From Methylorubrum extorquens (GTDB lineage: Bacteria > Pseudomonadota > Alphaproteobacteria > Rhizobiales > Beijerinckiaceae): 64,000 bases of DNA. Below the pieces are notes generated by a model, which was given only the letters and a program-made list of their open reading frames with translations, did no database searches and was not told where the DNA came from. Below, piece by piece: positions 9,553 through 19,182 of this stretch. The stretch lies in NCBI RefSeq assembly GCF_024169925.1, contig NZ_JALJXF010000001.1, forward strand, positions 3,230,001 to 3,294,000. Direction: 5' to 3'. Each line of letters opens with the position of its first letter. Within the stretch, counting starts at the first letter, position 1. The translations under genes and the position numbers were made by a program.

Positions 9553-10557
9553 TCAGACCTCGTCGTAGACGACTTCGAGGGACGGCTTGGTCAGGCTGGT
9601 GCGCCCGCACATGTCCTCGATGGTGGCAGGCTCCAGCACCACGTCGCGTCCGGTGGCCTCGCTGGAGAACAGGCCGAGCAGCGCGTCCTGGCTCAGCGGC
9701 GTCGGCTGGTGCGGCGCGGCCTCCGCCACGTTCTGCGAAAGGTCGGCGAAGAGCGAGCCCCAGCGCCCGTCGGGCTTGCCGATGATCTCGTAATTCGCGC
9801 TCTTGCGGCGGATGTCGTCATCGGCCGGGATCGAGGCCAGCACCGGAATGCCCGCCGCATCGGCGAAAGCCTGCGCCTCGCCGGTGCCGTCGTCCTTGTT
9901 GATGACGAGGCCGCCGACGCCGACATTGCCGCCCATCTTGCGGAAGTATTCGACCGCCGAGCAGACGTTGTTGGCGACGTAGAGCGATTGCAGGTCGTTG
10001 GAGCCGACGACGATGACCTTCTGGCACATGTCGCGGGCGATCGGGAGGCCGAAGCCGCCGCAGACCACGTCGCCGAGGAAATCGAGCAGGACGTAGTCGA
10101 ACCCCCATTCGTGGAAGCCGAGTTTCTCGAGCAGCTCGAAGCCGTGGATGATGCCGCGCCCGCCGCAACCGCGGCCGACCTCCGGCCCGCCGAGCTCCAT
10201 CGCATAGACGCCGTCGCGCTTGAAACAGACGTCGCCGATGGCGACCGCCTCGCCCGCAAGCTTCTTCTTGGTCGAGGTCTCGATGATGGTCGGGCAGGCG
10301 CGCCCGCCGAACAGGAGCGAGGTCGTGTCGCTCTTCGGGTCGCAGCCGATCAGCAGCACCTTCTTGCCCTGCTGGGCCATCATGTAGCTGAGATTGGCCA
10401 GGGTGAACGACTTGCCGATGCCGCCCTTGCCGTAGATCGCGATGATCTGCGTCTCGCGCTTGACCTCGCCGGTCGCGACCGGATCGGGCTCGATGGCGGC
10501 CTCGGCCCGCAGCGTCGTCGCGGCGTTCAACGCCGCCTTGTTGAGCTGAAGGTTCAT
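9553..10557 (-). CDS. bchX: Chlorophyllide a reductase iron protein subunit X
   Basis: The NifH-like ATP-dependent reductase of COR, 334 residues. It has the P-loop GKGGIGKS at about residues 43-50, the two Cys that hold the intersubunit 4Fe-4S cluster (Cys131 in GRGCGGRG, Cys166 in GDVVCGGFG), and the DPKSDTTS switch segment. The ATG at 10557 overlaps the bchC stop by four bases (ATGA), which fixes the start although the frame remains open further upstream inside bchC. Confidence 0.96.
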   Translation of the reverse strand: MNLQLNKAALNAATTLRAEAAIEPDPVATGEVKRETQIIAIYGKGGIGKSFTLANLSYMMAQQGKKVLLIGCDPKSDTTSLLFGGRACPTIIETSTKKKLAGEAVAIGDVCFKRDGVYAMELGGPEVGRGCGGRGIIHGFELLEKLGFHEWGFDYVLLDFLGDVVCGGFGLPIARDMCQKVIVVGSNDLQSLYVANNVCSAVEYFRKMGGNVGVGGLVINKDDGTGEAQAFADAAGIPVLASIPADDDIRRKSANYEIIGKPDGRWGSLFADLSQNVAEAAPHQPTPLSQDALLGLFSSEATGRDVVLEPATIEDMCGRTSLTKPSLEVVYDEV

Positions 10558-11492
10558 GAGCAGGTCCTCCAATCGAGGATCATCTTCAGGCAGGCAGGAT
10601 CGGCGAAGGCCGTGCGGTAGGCCTCCCCCGCTTGCCAGGCGGGCACCCGGTGAGTGATGAGCCCATCGAGCGACAGGCTTCCGGCCTCGATCAGGGCCCG
10701 GACCACCGCGAGGTCGCCCGGCCGCCATTCCGCCGAGACCCGGATCCGAGCCTCGCGCATGAAGGCGGGCGGGAAGGCGAAGGCCAGCGGGGCCTCGTAG
10801 AAGCCGGCGAGCACGATCTCGCCGCCGGGGGCGAGACGGCCGATCAGCGTATCGAGCAAGCTCGAATCGCCGCTGACATCGGTGATGGTGGCGTAGTCGC
10901 GCGTCGGATCGTCCTCGGGCGCGAGCACGGAGTAGCCGAACGTACCCTCCGCCCGCAGCGTCTCGCGCTCCCACACCACCGGTTCGCCGCCCGCGAGCAA
11001 CGTCAGCCGCGCGAGCAGCCGGCCGAGCACGCCGTGGCCGACGATCAGGCTTCGCTCGCCGGGCACGATGCCGGACAGGGCATGATAGGCAGTTGCTGCA
11101 AGGGCGATGAGGCAGGCGCGGTCGCCGAGCGCGGCATCGATAGAGACGAGGCGGGAGGCCGGAGCGATCAGGTGCGAAGCCGCGCCGCCGAACAGCCCGT
11201 TGACCTCGCCGAAGCAGCGGGCGCCGGGCACGAATACGGTCTGCCCGATGCGCAGGCCGCTACCGGCACCGGTCTCGACCACCGTGCCGACCGACTCGTA
11301 GCCGGGCACCAGCGGATACCCCATGCCGGGAAAGGGCGGCATCCGGCCGGACCAGAGCAGGCGCTCGGTCCCCGTGCTGATGCCGCTCCAAGAGACGGCA
11401 ACGATCGCGTCGCCCTCGGTGGCAGGGGTCAGCGCGAGGCGGTTGAGTGCCAAGTGCTCCGGTCGTTCAAGGACGACGGCCAATGCCTCCAT
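10554..11492 (-). CDS. bchC: Bacteriochlorophyllide a dehydrogenase
   Basis: A 312-residue zinc-free-looking medium-chain dehydrogenase relative that oxidises the C3 hydroxyethyl group of the chlorin ring, the step after COR. The N-terminus MEALAVVLERPEHLAL is the conserved BchC start. A GroES-like fold with VPGYESVGTVVETG and a nucleotide-binding segment SLIVGHGVLGRLLARL follow. The ATG at 11492 has GGGGGAGG and GGGAG just upstream; an in-frame start at 11552 would lie inside the promoter and operators and is unlikely. It begins the bchCXYZ segment of the superoperon and has its own promoter. Confidence 0.93.
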   Translation of the reverse strand: MEALAVVLERPEHLALNRLALTPATEGDAIVAVSWSGISTGTERLLWSGRMPPFPGMGYPLVPGYESVGTVVETGAGSGLRIGQTVFVPGARCFGEVNGLFGGAASHLIAPASRLVSIDAALGDRACLIALAATAYHALSGIVPGERSLIVGHGVLGRLLARLTLLAGGEPVVWERETLRAEGTFGYSVLAPEDDPTRDYATITDVSGDSSLLDTLIGRLAPGGEIVLAGFYEAPLAFAFPPAFMREARIRVSAEWRPGDLAVVRALIEAGSLSLDGLITHRVPAWQAGEAYRTAFADPACLKMILDWRTCS

Positions 11493-11546
11493 CTCCCTGC
11501 CTCCCCCGTTGCTGTTTGCGACTCTGCGAAGGGCCGAACCGCTTGA

Positions 11547-11590
11547 TGTCATCCTAGATGGACGAGGAATTGCGTCAAGTAAACTTTACA
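11547..11590 (-). promoter_or_regulatory. bchC promoter with tandem PpsR/CrtJ-type palindromes
   Basis: Read on the minus strand, TGTAAAGTTTACTTGACG (11590-11573) and CGTCCATCTAGGATGACA (11564-11547) are two 18-bp sites of the form TGT-N12-ACA, each with one mismatch, separated by exactly 8 bp. A TTGACG -35 lies at the end of the first site and TAGGAT, 16 bp downstream, is a candidate -10 inside the second. This is the arrangement known for CrtJ at the Rhodobacter capsulatus bchC promoter, where cooperative binding over -35 and -10 represses transcription in oxygen. The operator overlaps the region between the crtF stop and the bchC start. No ppsR gene is in the window. Confidence 0.75.
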
Positions 11591-11593
11591 CTT

Positions 11594-12751
11594 CTACCGT
11601 CGCTTTGCGGTGATCAATCGCGCCAGCAGCGGACGCCGGGTCGCCCGCTCGCGGATTTCATCGAAGCCGGCCTGGGCCAGCATGGCTGTCAATTCGTCGG
11701 CCGTGCGGGGCCGGCCGCTGCCCATAGCGAGGAGGTAGAAGCCGAAATACGCATCACCCACCGGCTTCGCGCCGGGCGTGCCGGCCATCGGCTCGGCAAT
11801 CGCCAGGAGGCCGCCGGGCGGCAGCGCCGCGTGGGCCGCACGCAGGAGCGCCAGGGCGACCGCATCATCGTGATCGTGGAAAACCCGCACCAGGGTGATC
11901 GCGTCGGCGCCCGGCGGAAGGAAGGTGCCGAGAAAGCTCCGGCCGAAACAGGTGACGCGGTCGCCGAGGCCCTCGGCGGCGAGTCGGGCAACCGCCCGTT
12001 CCGCAACCGGCGGAAGGTCGAGCAGGCGCAGGGCGAGCCGCGGATGGCGGCGGGCGGCCTGCGCGAGGAACACGCCCTCCCCGCCCCCGACATCCATCAG
12101 GCATGCGCGATCGGCGAGCGGCAGGGCATCGAGCACATCGTCCGCGATCAGCGCCTGCGAGGACGCCATCAAGCCACTATAGGCGGCGACCGAATCCGGG
12201 CCGAGCTGCACGTCCCCGCCGGCTTCGGCATAGGGCCAGTAGCCCCCGAGCCGCGTCGGCCCCGCCCCGCCCCGCAACAGGGCGACGGGATCGGCCAGAT
12301 CGGCGTAGAGCATAGCGTGGTGCTCGATCATCGCCGCGACCGAGGGATTGCCGATCAGCGCCGCGCCGAGATCGGCCAAGGCGAAGCGCTCGTCCGGTAG
12401 CCGCGCGATTAGGTCGAGCGAGGCCGCGGCTTTGAGCAGGGTCAGCGCGCGATCGGAAGGCAGATCGAGACCCCGGGCGAGGGCGTCGGGCGCGAGCGGG
12501 CCGTCCCGCAGCAGCGTAAACAGGTCGAGCCGGACGCAGGCGAACAGCACCTGCGCGTAGACGAAGCCGGCGCAGAGGTCGAACAATGCCCGGGTGTTCC
12601 GCTGCGCGATCCCGCGGGTGAGCGGAAACCCCGCCGCCCAGCGCTGGAAGCTGGGGCTAGCGACCGTGCGGTTGCGGAAGGCGAGCCAGCGCTGGCGCCA
12701 GCCGCCGCGCCTCTCCGGCGCGGGTCCGGCCTCGGTCATCGCGGCGGGCAA
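11594..12751 (-). CDS. crtF: Demethylspheroidene/hydroxyneurosporene O-methyltransferase
   Basis: Transfers a methyl group from S-adenosylmethionine to the 1-hydroxyl of demethylated carotenoids in the spheroidene/spirilloxanthin pathway. The 385-residue protein has an N-terminal dimerisation/winged-helix part and a C-terminal SAM fold with LMDVGGGEGVFL (glycine-rich motif) and the late segment GKPVGDAYFGFYLLAMGSG-like region containing GDAYFGFYLLAMGSGRPRT. I favour a TTG start at 12751 because GAGGG lies six bases upstream; the ATG at 12739 would drop four residues and has no nearby site. It starts 10 bases after crtE ends. Family identity is firm. Confidence 0.9.
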   Translation of the reverse strand: MPAAMTEAGPAPERRGGWRQRWLAFRNRTVASPSFQRWAAGFPLTRGIAQRNTRALFDLCAGFVYAQVLFACVRLDLFTLLRDGPLAPDALARGLDLPSDRALTLLKAAASLDLIARLPDERFALADLGAALIGNPSVAAMIEHHAMLYADLADPVALLRGGAGPTRLGGYWPYAEAGGDVQLGPDSVAAYSGLMASSQALIADDVLDALPLADRACLMDVGGGEGVFLAQAARRHPRLALRLLDLPPVAERAVARLAAEGLGDRVTCFGRSFLGTFLPPGADAITLVRVFHDHDDAVALALLRAAHAALPPGGLLAIAEPMAGTPGAKPVGDAYFGFYLLAMGSGRPRTADELTAMLAQAGFDEIRERATRRPLLARLITAKRR

Positions 12752-12760
12752 GGCCGGCCC

Positions 12761-13627
12761 TCACGCCATCGCGCGCAGGGAAGCAGGCATGAACAGCCGG
12801 GTCTGCGCCTCGATCTCGATGCGAATCGCGTCCTGCCCGCGGCAGGGGGGAATTACGTCGATCGCTTCCTGCGTGAGATGCTTCAAGCGCTCCAGGGCGC
12901 CGCCCATGCCGAGCAGGGCCGCCGCGTTCGGGCGCCCAAGGGTGGCGTCGCGGCCGGCGGGCTTGCCGATCTCCTCCTGGCGGCAGGCGACGTCGCGCAG
13001 GTCGTCGGCGACCTGATAGGCCGCCCCGAGGCATTCGCCGAGCAGGCGCCAGGGCAGCGGGGGCGCTCCCGCGGCGGCGGCACCGGCCACCGTGGCCGCT
13101 GCAAACAGCGCGCCGGTCTTGGCCTGCTGGTACTCGACCAGATCGACGGTGGGCTCGGATTCCCAGGCCTGCCCCGCGACGATGCCGGAGGGCGAGCCGA
13201 CGGCGCGGGCGATCAGCCCGACGAGACTCGCAAGGCGCGCGGGCGAGCGGGTTACACCCCGCGCCAGCGTCTCGAAGGCGGCGACGATCAGCGCGTCGCC
13301 CGTGAGCACCGCGAGCGGCACGCCGAAAGCCGCGTGGACCGACGGCTTCTGGCGGCGCGTCGGCGCATCGTCGAAGCACGGCAGGTCATCGTGGACGAGG
13401 GAGGCGCAGTGCAGCAACTCGATCGCCGCCGCGGCCGCCTCGGAGGCGGCGGGGTCGTCGTCGCCGCAGGCGAGCGCGACGGAAAGGCAGAGCCGCGGGC
13501 GGATGCGGTGGCCGCCGGGAAAGACCGCGTAGCGGATCGCCTCCGCCAGCTGCGGGGGTGCACCCGGTGCCTCCGCATGGGACACCGCAATGTCGAGCAC
13601 TGTCTCGATCCGCCGGCCGACGTCCAT
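12761..13627 (-). CDS. crtE: Geranylgeranyl diphosphate synthase of the photosynthesis cluster
   Basis: A trans-isoprenyl diphosphate synthase making the C20 precursor for carotenoids and the phytyl tail of bacteriochlorophyll. The 288-residue protein has the first Asp-rich motif in HDDLPCFDD (about residue 80), the PGGHRIRPRL substrate-binding segment, GDALIVAAFE, and the second Asp-rich motif in YQVADDLRDV. It starts the minus-strand photosynthesis run and diverges from crtD across a 105-base gap that holds a PpsR-type palindrome. Its stop is 10 bases before the proposed crtF start. Confidence 0.92.
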   Translation of the reverse strand: MDVGRRIETVLDIAVSHAEAPGAPPQLAEAIRYAVFPGGHRIRPRLCLSVALACGDDDPAASEAAAAAIELLHCASLVHDDLPCFDDAPTRRQKPSVHAAFGVPLAVLTGDALIVAAFETLARGVTRSPARLASLVGLIARAVGSPSGIVAGQAWESEPTVDLVEYQQAKTGALFAAATVAGAAAAGAPPLPWRLLGECLGAAYQVADDLRDVACRQEEIGKPAGRDATLGRPNAAALLGMGGALERLKHLTQEAIDVIPPCRGQDAIRIEIEAQTRLFMPASLRAMA

Positions 13628-13640
13628 AGTGTCCTCCCGA

Positions 13641-13684
13641 TGTCAGGCTGCCTTGCCTTGTCTTTGTGTCAACAATACTTGACA
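13641..13684. promoter_or_regulatory. PpsR/CrtJ operator in the divergent crtE/crtD control region
   Basis: The 18 bases at 13667-13684, TGTCAACAATACTTGACA, match the PpsR/CrtJ consensus TGTC-N10-GACA perfectly. Exactly 8 bp away, 13641-13658 starts with another TGTC but its second half (GCCT) is degenerate, so the tandem layout of the bchC promoter recurs in a weaker form. TTGACA hexamers face both ways inside the perfect site (plus 13679-13684, minus 13672-13667) and may serve as -35 elements for crtD and crtE. Clear -10 boxes could not be assigned. Confidence 0.75.
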
Positions 13685-13732
13685 CTGTTGCGGGCTCGGA
13701 TCAACGGCGATGCGAGGCGGAGTGCGTTTTCG

Positions 13733-15232
13733 GTGGCAGAAAAAAGCGTCATCGTGATCGGTGCCGGCATCGGCGGTCTCGCGGCGGCGCTGAATCTCGC
13801 TGTGGCCGGCCATGACGTCACCGTCCTGGAACGGGCGGCGCGCGTCGGCGGCAAGATGCGGTCGCTGGCCGTGAACGGCGTGCCGGTCGAGGCGGGCCCC
13901 ACCGTCTTCACCATGCGCTGGGTGTTCGAGGAGCTGTTCGCCGAGGCTGGCGCCGATCTCGAATCGGAGATGCGGCTGCGGCCGGCCACCCTGCTCGCCC
14001 GCCACGCCTGGAACGCGCACGAGCGGCTCGACCTGTTCGCCGACATCGAGGCTTCTGCGGCGGCCATCGGCGCCTTCGCCGGCCCGCGGGAGGCGGAGGG
14101 CTATCGGCGGTTCTGCGCCCGTGCGGCCGAGGTCTACCGCACACTGGAAGGGCCCTTCATCCGCGCCGACCGGCCGAGCCCCGTCGATCTCGCCCAGCGC
14201 GTCGGCCTCTCGGGCATCGGCAGCCTCTGGCGTATCCAGCCCTTCGCGACCCTGTGGTCGGCGCTCGGGGAGTACTTCCGCGATCCGCGCCTGCACCAGC
14301 TGTTCGGGCGCTACGCCACCTATTGCGGCGCCTCGCCGTTCGAGGCGCCCGCCACGCTGATGCTGGTCGCCCATGTGGAGCAGGCGGGTGTCTGGACCGT
14401 CGAGGGCGGCTTGAGCCGGCTCGCGCGCGCGGTCGCGGATCTGGCCGAGCGCCGCGGCGCGAAGCTGCGCACCGGGGCGGACGTGGCACGGATCCTGACT
14501 GAGCGCGGCCGTGTCGCGGGAGTCGAACTCGTCGGCGGCGAGCGCATCGTCGCCGATGCGGTGATCGCCAACGCCGACGTCGCGGCCCTCGGCGGTGGCC
14601 TGCTCGGGCGCGAGGCCGCGGCGGCGGGCGACCGGGTGCCCGCCCGCGAGCGCTCGCTCTCGGCACTCACCCTCTGTCTGACGGCGCGGGCGAAGGGCTT
14701 CGAGCTCGCGCACCACAGCGTGTTCTTCTCCGCCGATTATCGGGCGGAGTTCGACGCGATCCTGCGCGGCCGCCGTCTGCCGCCGGACCCGACCGTCTAC
14801 GTCTGCGCCCAGGACCGGGACGGCGACGGCGGCGCGGCCCCCAACGGACCGGAACGCCTGCTCATCCTCGTCAACGCGCCCGCCGATGGCGGAGAGCGTC
14901 GCTTCAGCCCCACGGAGATCGCCGCATGCGAGACGACCATCCTTCGCAAGCTCTCGGCCTGCGGGCTCACCCTGGAGCCGACGGGGCCGGCGACGATCAC
15001 GACCCCGCAGGATTTCGCGGGACTGTTCCCAGGAACGGGCGGGGCCCTCTACGGCCGGGCCTCGCACGGCTGGACGGCGACGTTCAAGCGGCCGGGAGCG
15101 CGGACGCGGGTAGCGGGGCTCTACCTGGCGGGGGGCAGCGTGCATCCGGGGCCGGGGGTGCCGATGGCAGCGCAATCGGGCCGGCTCGCGGCGGCGGCAC
15201 TGCGCGCGGACCTCGCTTCGATGGGGCGGTGA
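13733..15232 (+). CDS. crtD: Hydroxy/methoxyneurosporene 3,4-desaturase
   Basis: A 499-residue FAD-dependent carotenoid 3,4-desaturase of the CrtI family. The N-terminus SVIVIGAGIGGLAAALNLA is the Rossmann FAD motif, followed by ERAARVGGKMR and the CrtD-like GPTVFTMRWVFEELF. The C-terminus GLYLAGGSVHPGPGVPMA is the conserved FAD/substrate signature of the family. I chose the GTG at 13733: it has GGAG about ten bases upstream and gives the normal family start; the frame is open much further upstream but that part is antisense to crtE. It overlaps crtC by four bases (GTGA). Confidence 0.92.
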   Translation: MAEKSVIVIGAGIGGLAAALNLAVAGHDVTVLERAARVGGKMRSLAVNGVPVEAGPTVFTMRWVFEELFAEAGADLESEMRLRPATLLARHAWNAHERLDLFADIEASAAAIGAFAGPREAEGYRRFCARAAEVYRTLEGPFIRADRPSPVDLAQRVGLSGIGSLWRIQPFATLWSALGEYFRDPRLHQLFGRYATYCGASPFEAPATLMLVAHVEQAGVWTVEGGLSRLARAVADLAERRGAKLRTGADVARILTERGRVAGVELVGGERIVADAVIANADVAALGGGLLGREAAAAGDRVPARERSLSALTLCLTARAKGFELAHHSVFFSADYRAEFDAILRGRRLPPDPTVYVCAQDRDGDGGAAPNGPERLLILVNAPADGGERRFSPTEIAACETTILRKLSACGLTLEPTGPATITTPQDFAGLFPGTGGALYGRASHGWTATFKRPGARTRVAGLYLAGGSVHPGPGVPMAAQSGRLAAAALRADLASMGR

Positions 15233-16128
15233 CGCGCGGCGGCTACGTCTGGTGGTACGTCGATGCCGTGAGCGAGGACGGGCGCCAGGGGCTCACCGTC
15301 ATCGCCTTCATCGGCAGCGTGTTCTCGCCCTATTACGCCTGGGATGCAGCGCGCGACCCGTTCGCCCACTGCGCCGTCAACGTCGTGCTCTACGGCGAGC
15401 GGGGCAATCGCTTCGCCATGACCGAGCGCAACGCCCGTTCGCTGGCGCGCGATGCGACGAGCTTCAGTCTCGGGCCGTCTTCGCTCCAATGGGACGGCAA
15501 TGTACTGACGATCCGCCTCGACGAGCGGGGCTCGCCGATCCCGCGGGCGGTGCGGGGCACGGTGCGGGTGCGGCCACGGGCACTCACCGCGCAGCCCTTC
15601 ACCCTCGACACGCACGGCCTGCACCGCTGGTGGCCGATGGCGCCGGATTGCGAGGTCGAGGCCGAGTTCACCGCACCCGCCCTCTCCTGGCGCGGCAGCG
15701 GCTACCACGACACCAACGATGGCGACGGCGCCCTCGAAGACGCGTTCACGGATTGGACCTGGTGCCGCGCTCCGCTCAAGCGGGGCTCGGCCATCCTCTA
15801 CGACGTGCGCCGGACGGATGGCAGCGGACAGAACCTGACGCTGCGCTTCGACGCCGACGGCACCCGCCGCGAGATGCGCCTGCCGCTCGCCGCCGGCCTG
15901 CCGCCTACCGGCCTGTGGCGGATGCCGCGCACGACCCGCAGCGACGACAGTCGCGCCGAGGTGATCCGCACGTTCGAGGACACGCCGTTCTATGCCCGCT
16001 CTATGCTCGCCACGACCCTCGACGGCGAGGCGGTGCAGCCCGTGCACGAGAGCCTGTCGCTCACGCGCTTCCGCAACCCGCTCGTGCGGCTGATGCTGCC
16101 GTTCCGGATGCCGCGGCGGATCGGCTGA
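15229..16128 (+). CDS. crtC: Carotenoid 1,2-hydratase (hydroxyneurosporene synthase)
   Basis: Adds water across the 1,2 double bond of acyclic carotenoids, the step before CrtD and CrtF. The 299-residue protein has the family start GGYVWWYVDAVSEDGRQGLT, IAFIGSVFSPYYAW, and late motifs GLHRWWPMAP and GYHDTNDGD. The GTG at 15229 overlaps the crtD TGA by four bases, which fixes the start and shows coupling. Its C-terminal ~30 residues are basic. It converges with yciB across a 110-base gap that holds a palindromic repeat. Confidence 0.9.
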   Translation: MTRGGYVWWYVDAVSEDGRQGLTVIAFIGSVFSPYYAWDAARDPFAHCAVNVVLYGERGNRFAMTERNARSLARDATSFSLGPSSLQWDGNVLTIRLDERGSPIPRAVRGTVRVRPRALTAQPFTLDTHGLHRWWPMAPDCEVEAEFTAPALSWRGSGYHDTNDGDGALEDAFTDWTWCRAPLKRGSAILYDVRRTDGSGQNLTLRFDADGTRREMRLPLAAGLPPTGLWRMPRTTRSDDSRAEVIRTFEDTPFYARSMLATTLDGEAVQPVHESLSLTRFRNPLVRLMLPFRMPRRIG

Positions 16129-16129
16129 G

Positions 16130-16202
16130 CTTTCGATTCAAGCGCATTCCGAGGAACTGGATGCCGGTTCATCGAAAGAATGCGCGCCAAAACAAAAGGA
16201 TA
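16130..16202. repeat. Degenerate palindromic intergenic repeat
   Basis: Between the convergent crtC and yciB genes lie nested inverted repeats: CTTTCGAT pairs with ATCGAAAG, and GCGCATTC pairs with GAATGCGC, around a core GGATGCCGGTTC, followed by CAAAACAAA. From memory this resembles a short repeat family scattered between genes in Methylobacterium and related Hyphomicrobiales. It could also fold in RNA and help end the convergent transcripts. Only one copy is in the window, so the repeat status rests on recognition. Confidence 0.55.
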
Positions 16203-16238
16203 GATGCGTGATCCGACCCACCGCGGTCGGGCACAGCT

Positions 16239-16853
16239 CTAGCCAGCCTTCGCCTCGTCCTTGTGCTCGTAGCGCAGCAGCAGCGGCGTCTGGGCCAGGG
16301 CGAAGGCGACCGTGAGCGGCATGATGCCGAACACCTTGAAGCTCACCCAGAAATCCTCGGTCTGCGTCCGCCAGACGACCTCGTTGACGACCGCGAGCGC
16401 GAGAAAGAACAGGCCCCAGCGGAAGGTGAGCTTGCGCCAGCCCTCGTCGGTGAGCGCGAACATGCTGTCGAGCACGACCGACAGCAGCGATTTGTTGAAG
16501 GCGAGCCCGCCGAGAAGGACGAGGCCGAACAGCGTGTTCACGATGGTCGGCTTCATCATGATGAAGGTCTTGTCCTGAAGCGCCAGCGTCAGGCTGCCGA
16601 ACACCAGCACGACGACACCCGACACGAGCGGCATGATCGGCAGCCGCCGCAGCAGGGCGAAGTGCACGGCGAGCGCAATCATCGTGGCGACGATGAATAC
16701 GCCGGTTGCCACGAACAGCTTGCTCTCCGCCGCTACGCCGAAGCGCTCGGCATAGGCGTTGCCGAAGAAGAAGACCGTCAGCGGGCCCACTTCCAGCGCC
16801 AGCTTGAGGAGCGGCGGCAGGTGCCGTCGCGGCGGAACGCTCTCGACCTTCAT
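16239..16853 (-). CDS. yciB: Inner-membrane intracellular septation protein A homologue (YciB family)
   Basis: A 204-residue integral membrane protein with about five or six helices. The sequence [19 protein letters not shown], then [20 protein letters not shown] and [21 protein letters not shown], is the typical YciB/IspZ pattern; in E. coli YciB takes part in envelope and membrane homeostasis. I chose the ATG at 16853 (start [10 protein letters not shown]), 44 bases after ftsY ends. An in-frame start at 16931 would overlap ftsY and is less likely. It is probably co-transcribed with ftsY. Confidence 0.88.
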   Translation of the reverse strand: MKVESVPPRRHLPPLLKLALEVGPLTVFFFGNAYAERFGVAAESKLFVATGVFIVATMIALAVHFALLRRLPIMPLVSGVVVLVFGSLTLALQDKTFIMMKPTIVNTLFGLVLLGGLAFNKSLLSVVLDSMFALTDEGWRKLTFRWGLFFLALAVVNEVVWRTQTEDFWVSFKVFGIMPLTVAFALAQTPLLLRYEHKDEAKAG

Positions 16854-16896
16854 GCTGGGACTTTCACGATGCTCCGAAGAGGCGACGGCCAATCGG

Positions 16897-18381
<1,485 letters not shown>

Positions 18382-18454
18382 CCGCGTCCCTTGTTCAAAA
18401 TCTTGCCCTGCTCAAACCTTGCCCGCGACGATCCGACATTCTAGCCCGTGGGGC

Positions 18455-19174
18455 ATGAACGCGCGTGTTTCAGTGCCGGATCGCACCGTCGGACCGGAGA
18501 TAGGGCCTCCGCTCCTCTACCGCGATGCCCTGATGCTCGTCATCGACAAGCCGGCGGGTTTGCCGGTGCATCCGGGGCCGAAGGGCGGCCCGACGCTGAC
18601 CGACCATCTCGACGCCCTGCGTTTCGGCCTGCCGCGCCGTCCGGAGGCTGCGCACCGGCTGGACCGCGACACGTCGGGCTGCCTCGTTCTCGGCCGCCAT
18701 GCCAAGGCGCTTGCGCGTTTGAACCGCCTGTTCGCCGACGGCAAGGTCGATAAGACCTATTGGGCGCTGGTCGAAGGCGGCCCCGAGGCCGTGGAAGGGC
18801 GCATCGATCTTCCGCTGGCCAAACGTTCGGACGATCCGCGCAGTTGGTGGATGAAGACCGACCCGGCCGGCGCACCCTCGCTGACGCTCTACCGCGTGCT
18901 TGGGCGGGCGAGTGGTCTGTCGTGGTTGGAACTGAAGCCGGTGACCGGGCGGACGCACCAATTGCGCGTGCATTGCGCGGCGATGGGCTGGCCGATCCGG
19001 GGCGATACGATCTACGGCAGCGCCGGGCGGGATGGGCCGGGCCTGCAACTCCATGCGCGGGGTTTGAGCCTTCCGCTCTATCCGAAGCGCGAGGCAATCG
19101 CGGTGGAAGCGCCGCCCCCCGTGCATATGGGGGCGGGGCTGGAGGCGTGTGGAATGATCGCACCCGCCCCGTAG
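18455..19174 (+). CDS. RluA-family RNA pseudouridine synthase
   Basis: A 239-residue pseudouridine synthase lacking an S4 domain, like the short RluA-type enzymes that modify rRNA or tRNA. The catalytic Asp is in HRLDRDTSGCLVLG (about residue 70). LVIDKPAGLPVHPG is motif I, and GRTHQLRVHCAAMGWPI the C-terminal motif. The ATG at 18455 (MNARVSVP) is chosen because the frame further upstream is antisense to ftsY. It converges with mtaB with only 8 bases between. The exact RNA target cannot be read from sequence. Confidence 0.88.
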   Translation: MNARVSVPDRTVGPEIGPPLLYRDALMLVIDKPAGLPVHPGPKGGPTLTDHLDALRFGLPRRPEAAHRLDRDTSGCLVLGRHAKALARLNRLFADGKVDKTYWALVEGGPEAVEGRIDLPLAKRSDDPRSWWMKTDPAGAPSLTLYRVLGRASGLSWLELKPVTGRTHQLRVHCAAMGWPIRGDTIYGSAGRDGPGLQLHARGLSLPLYPKREAIAVEAPPPVHMGAGLEACGMIAPAP

Positions 19175-19182
19175 ATCTTTGC

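Noticed and set aside
13628..13732. An alternative crtD start upstream, keeping the frame open from 12878
   Set aside because: The upstream part is antisense to crtE and crosses the operator. The FAD-binding motif follows directly after the GTG at 13733.
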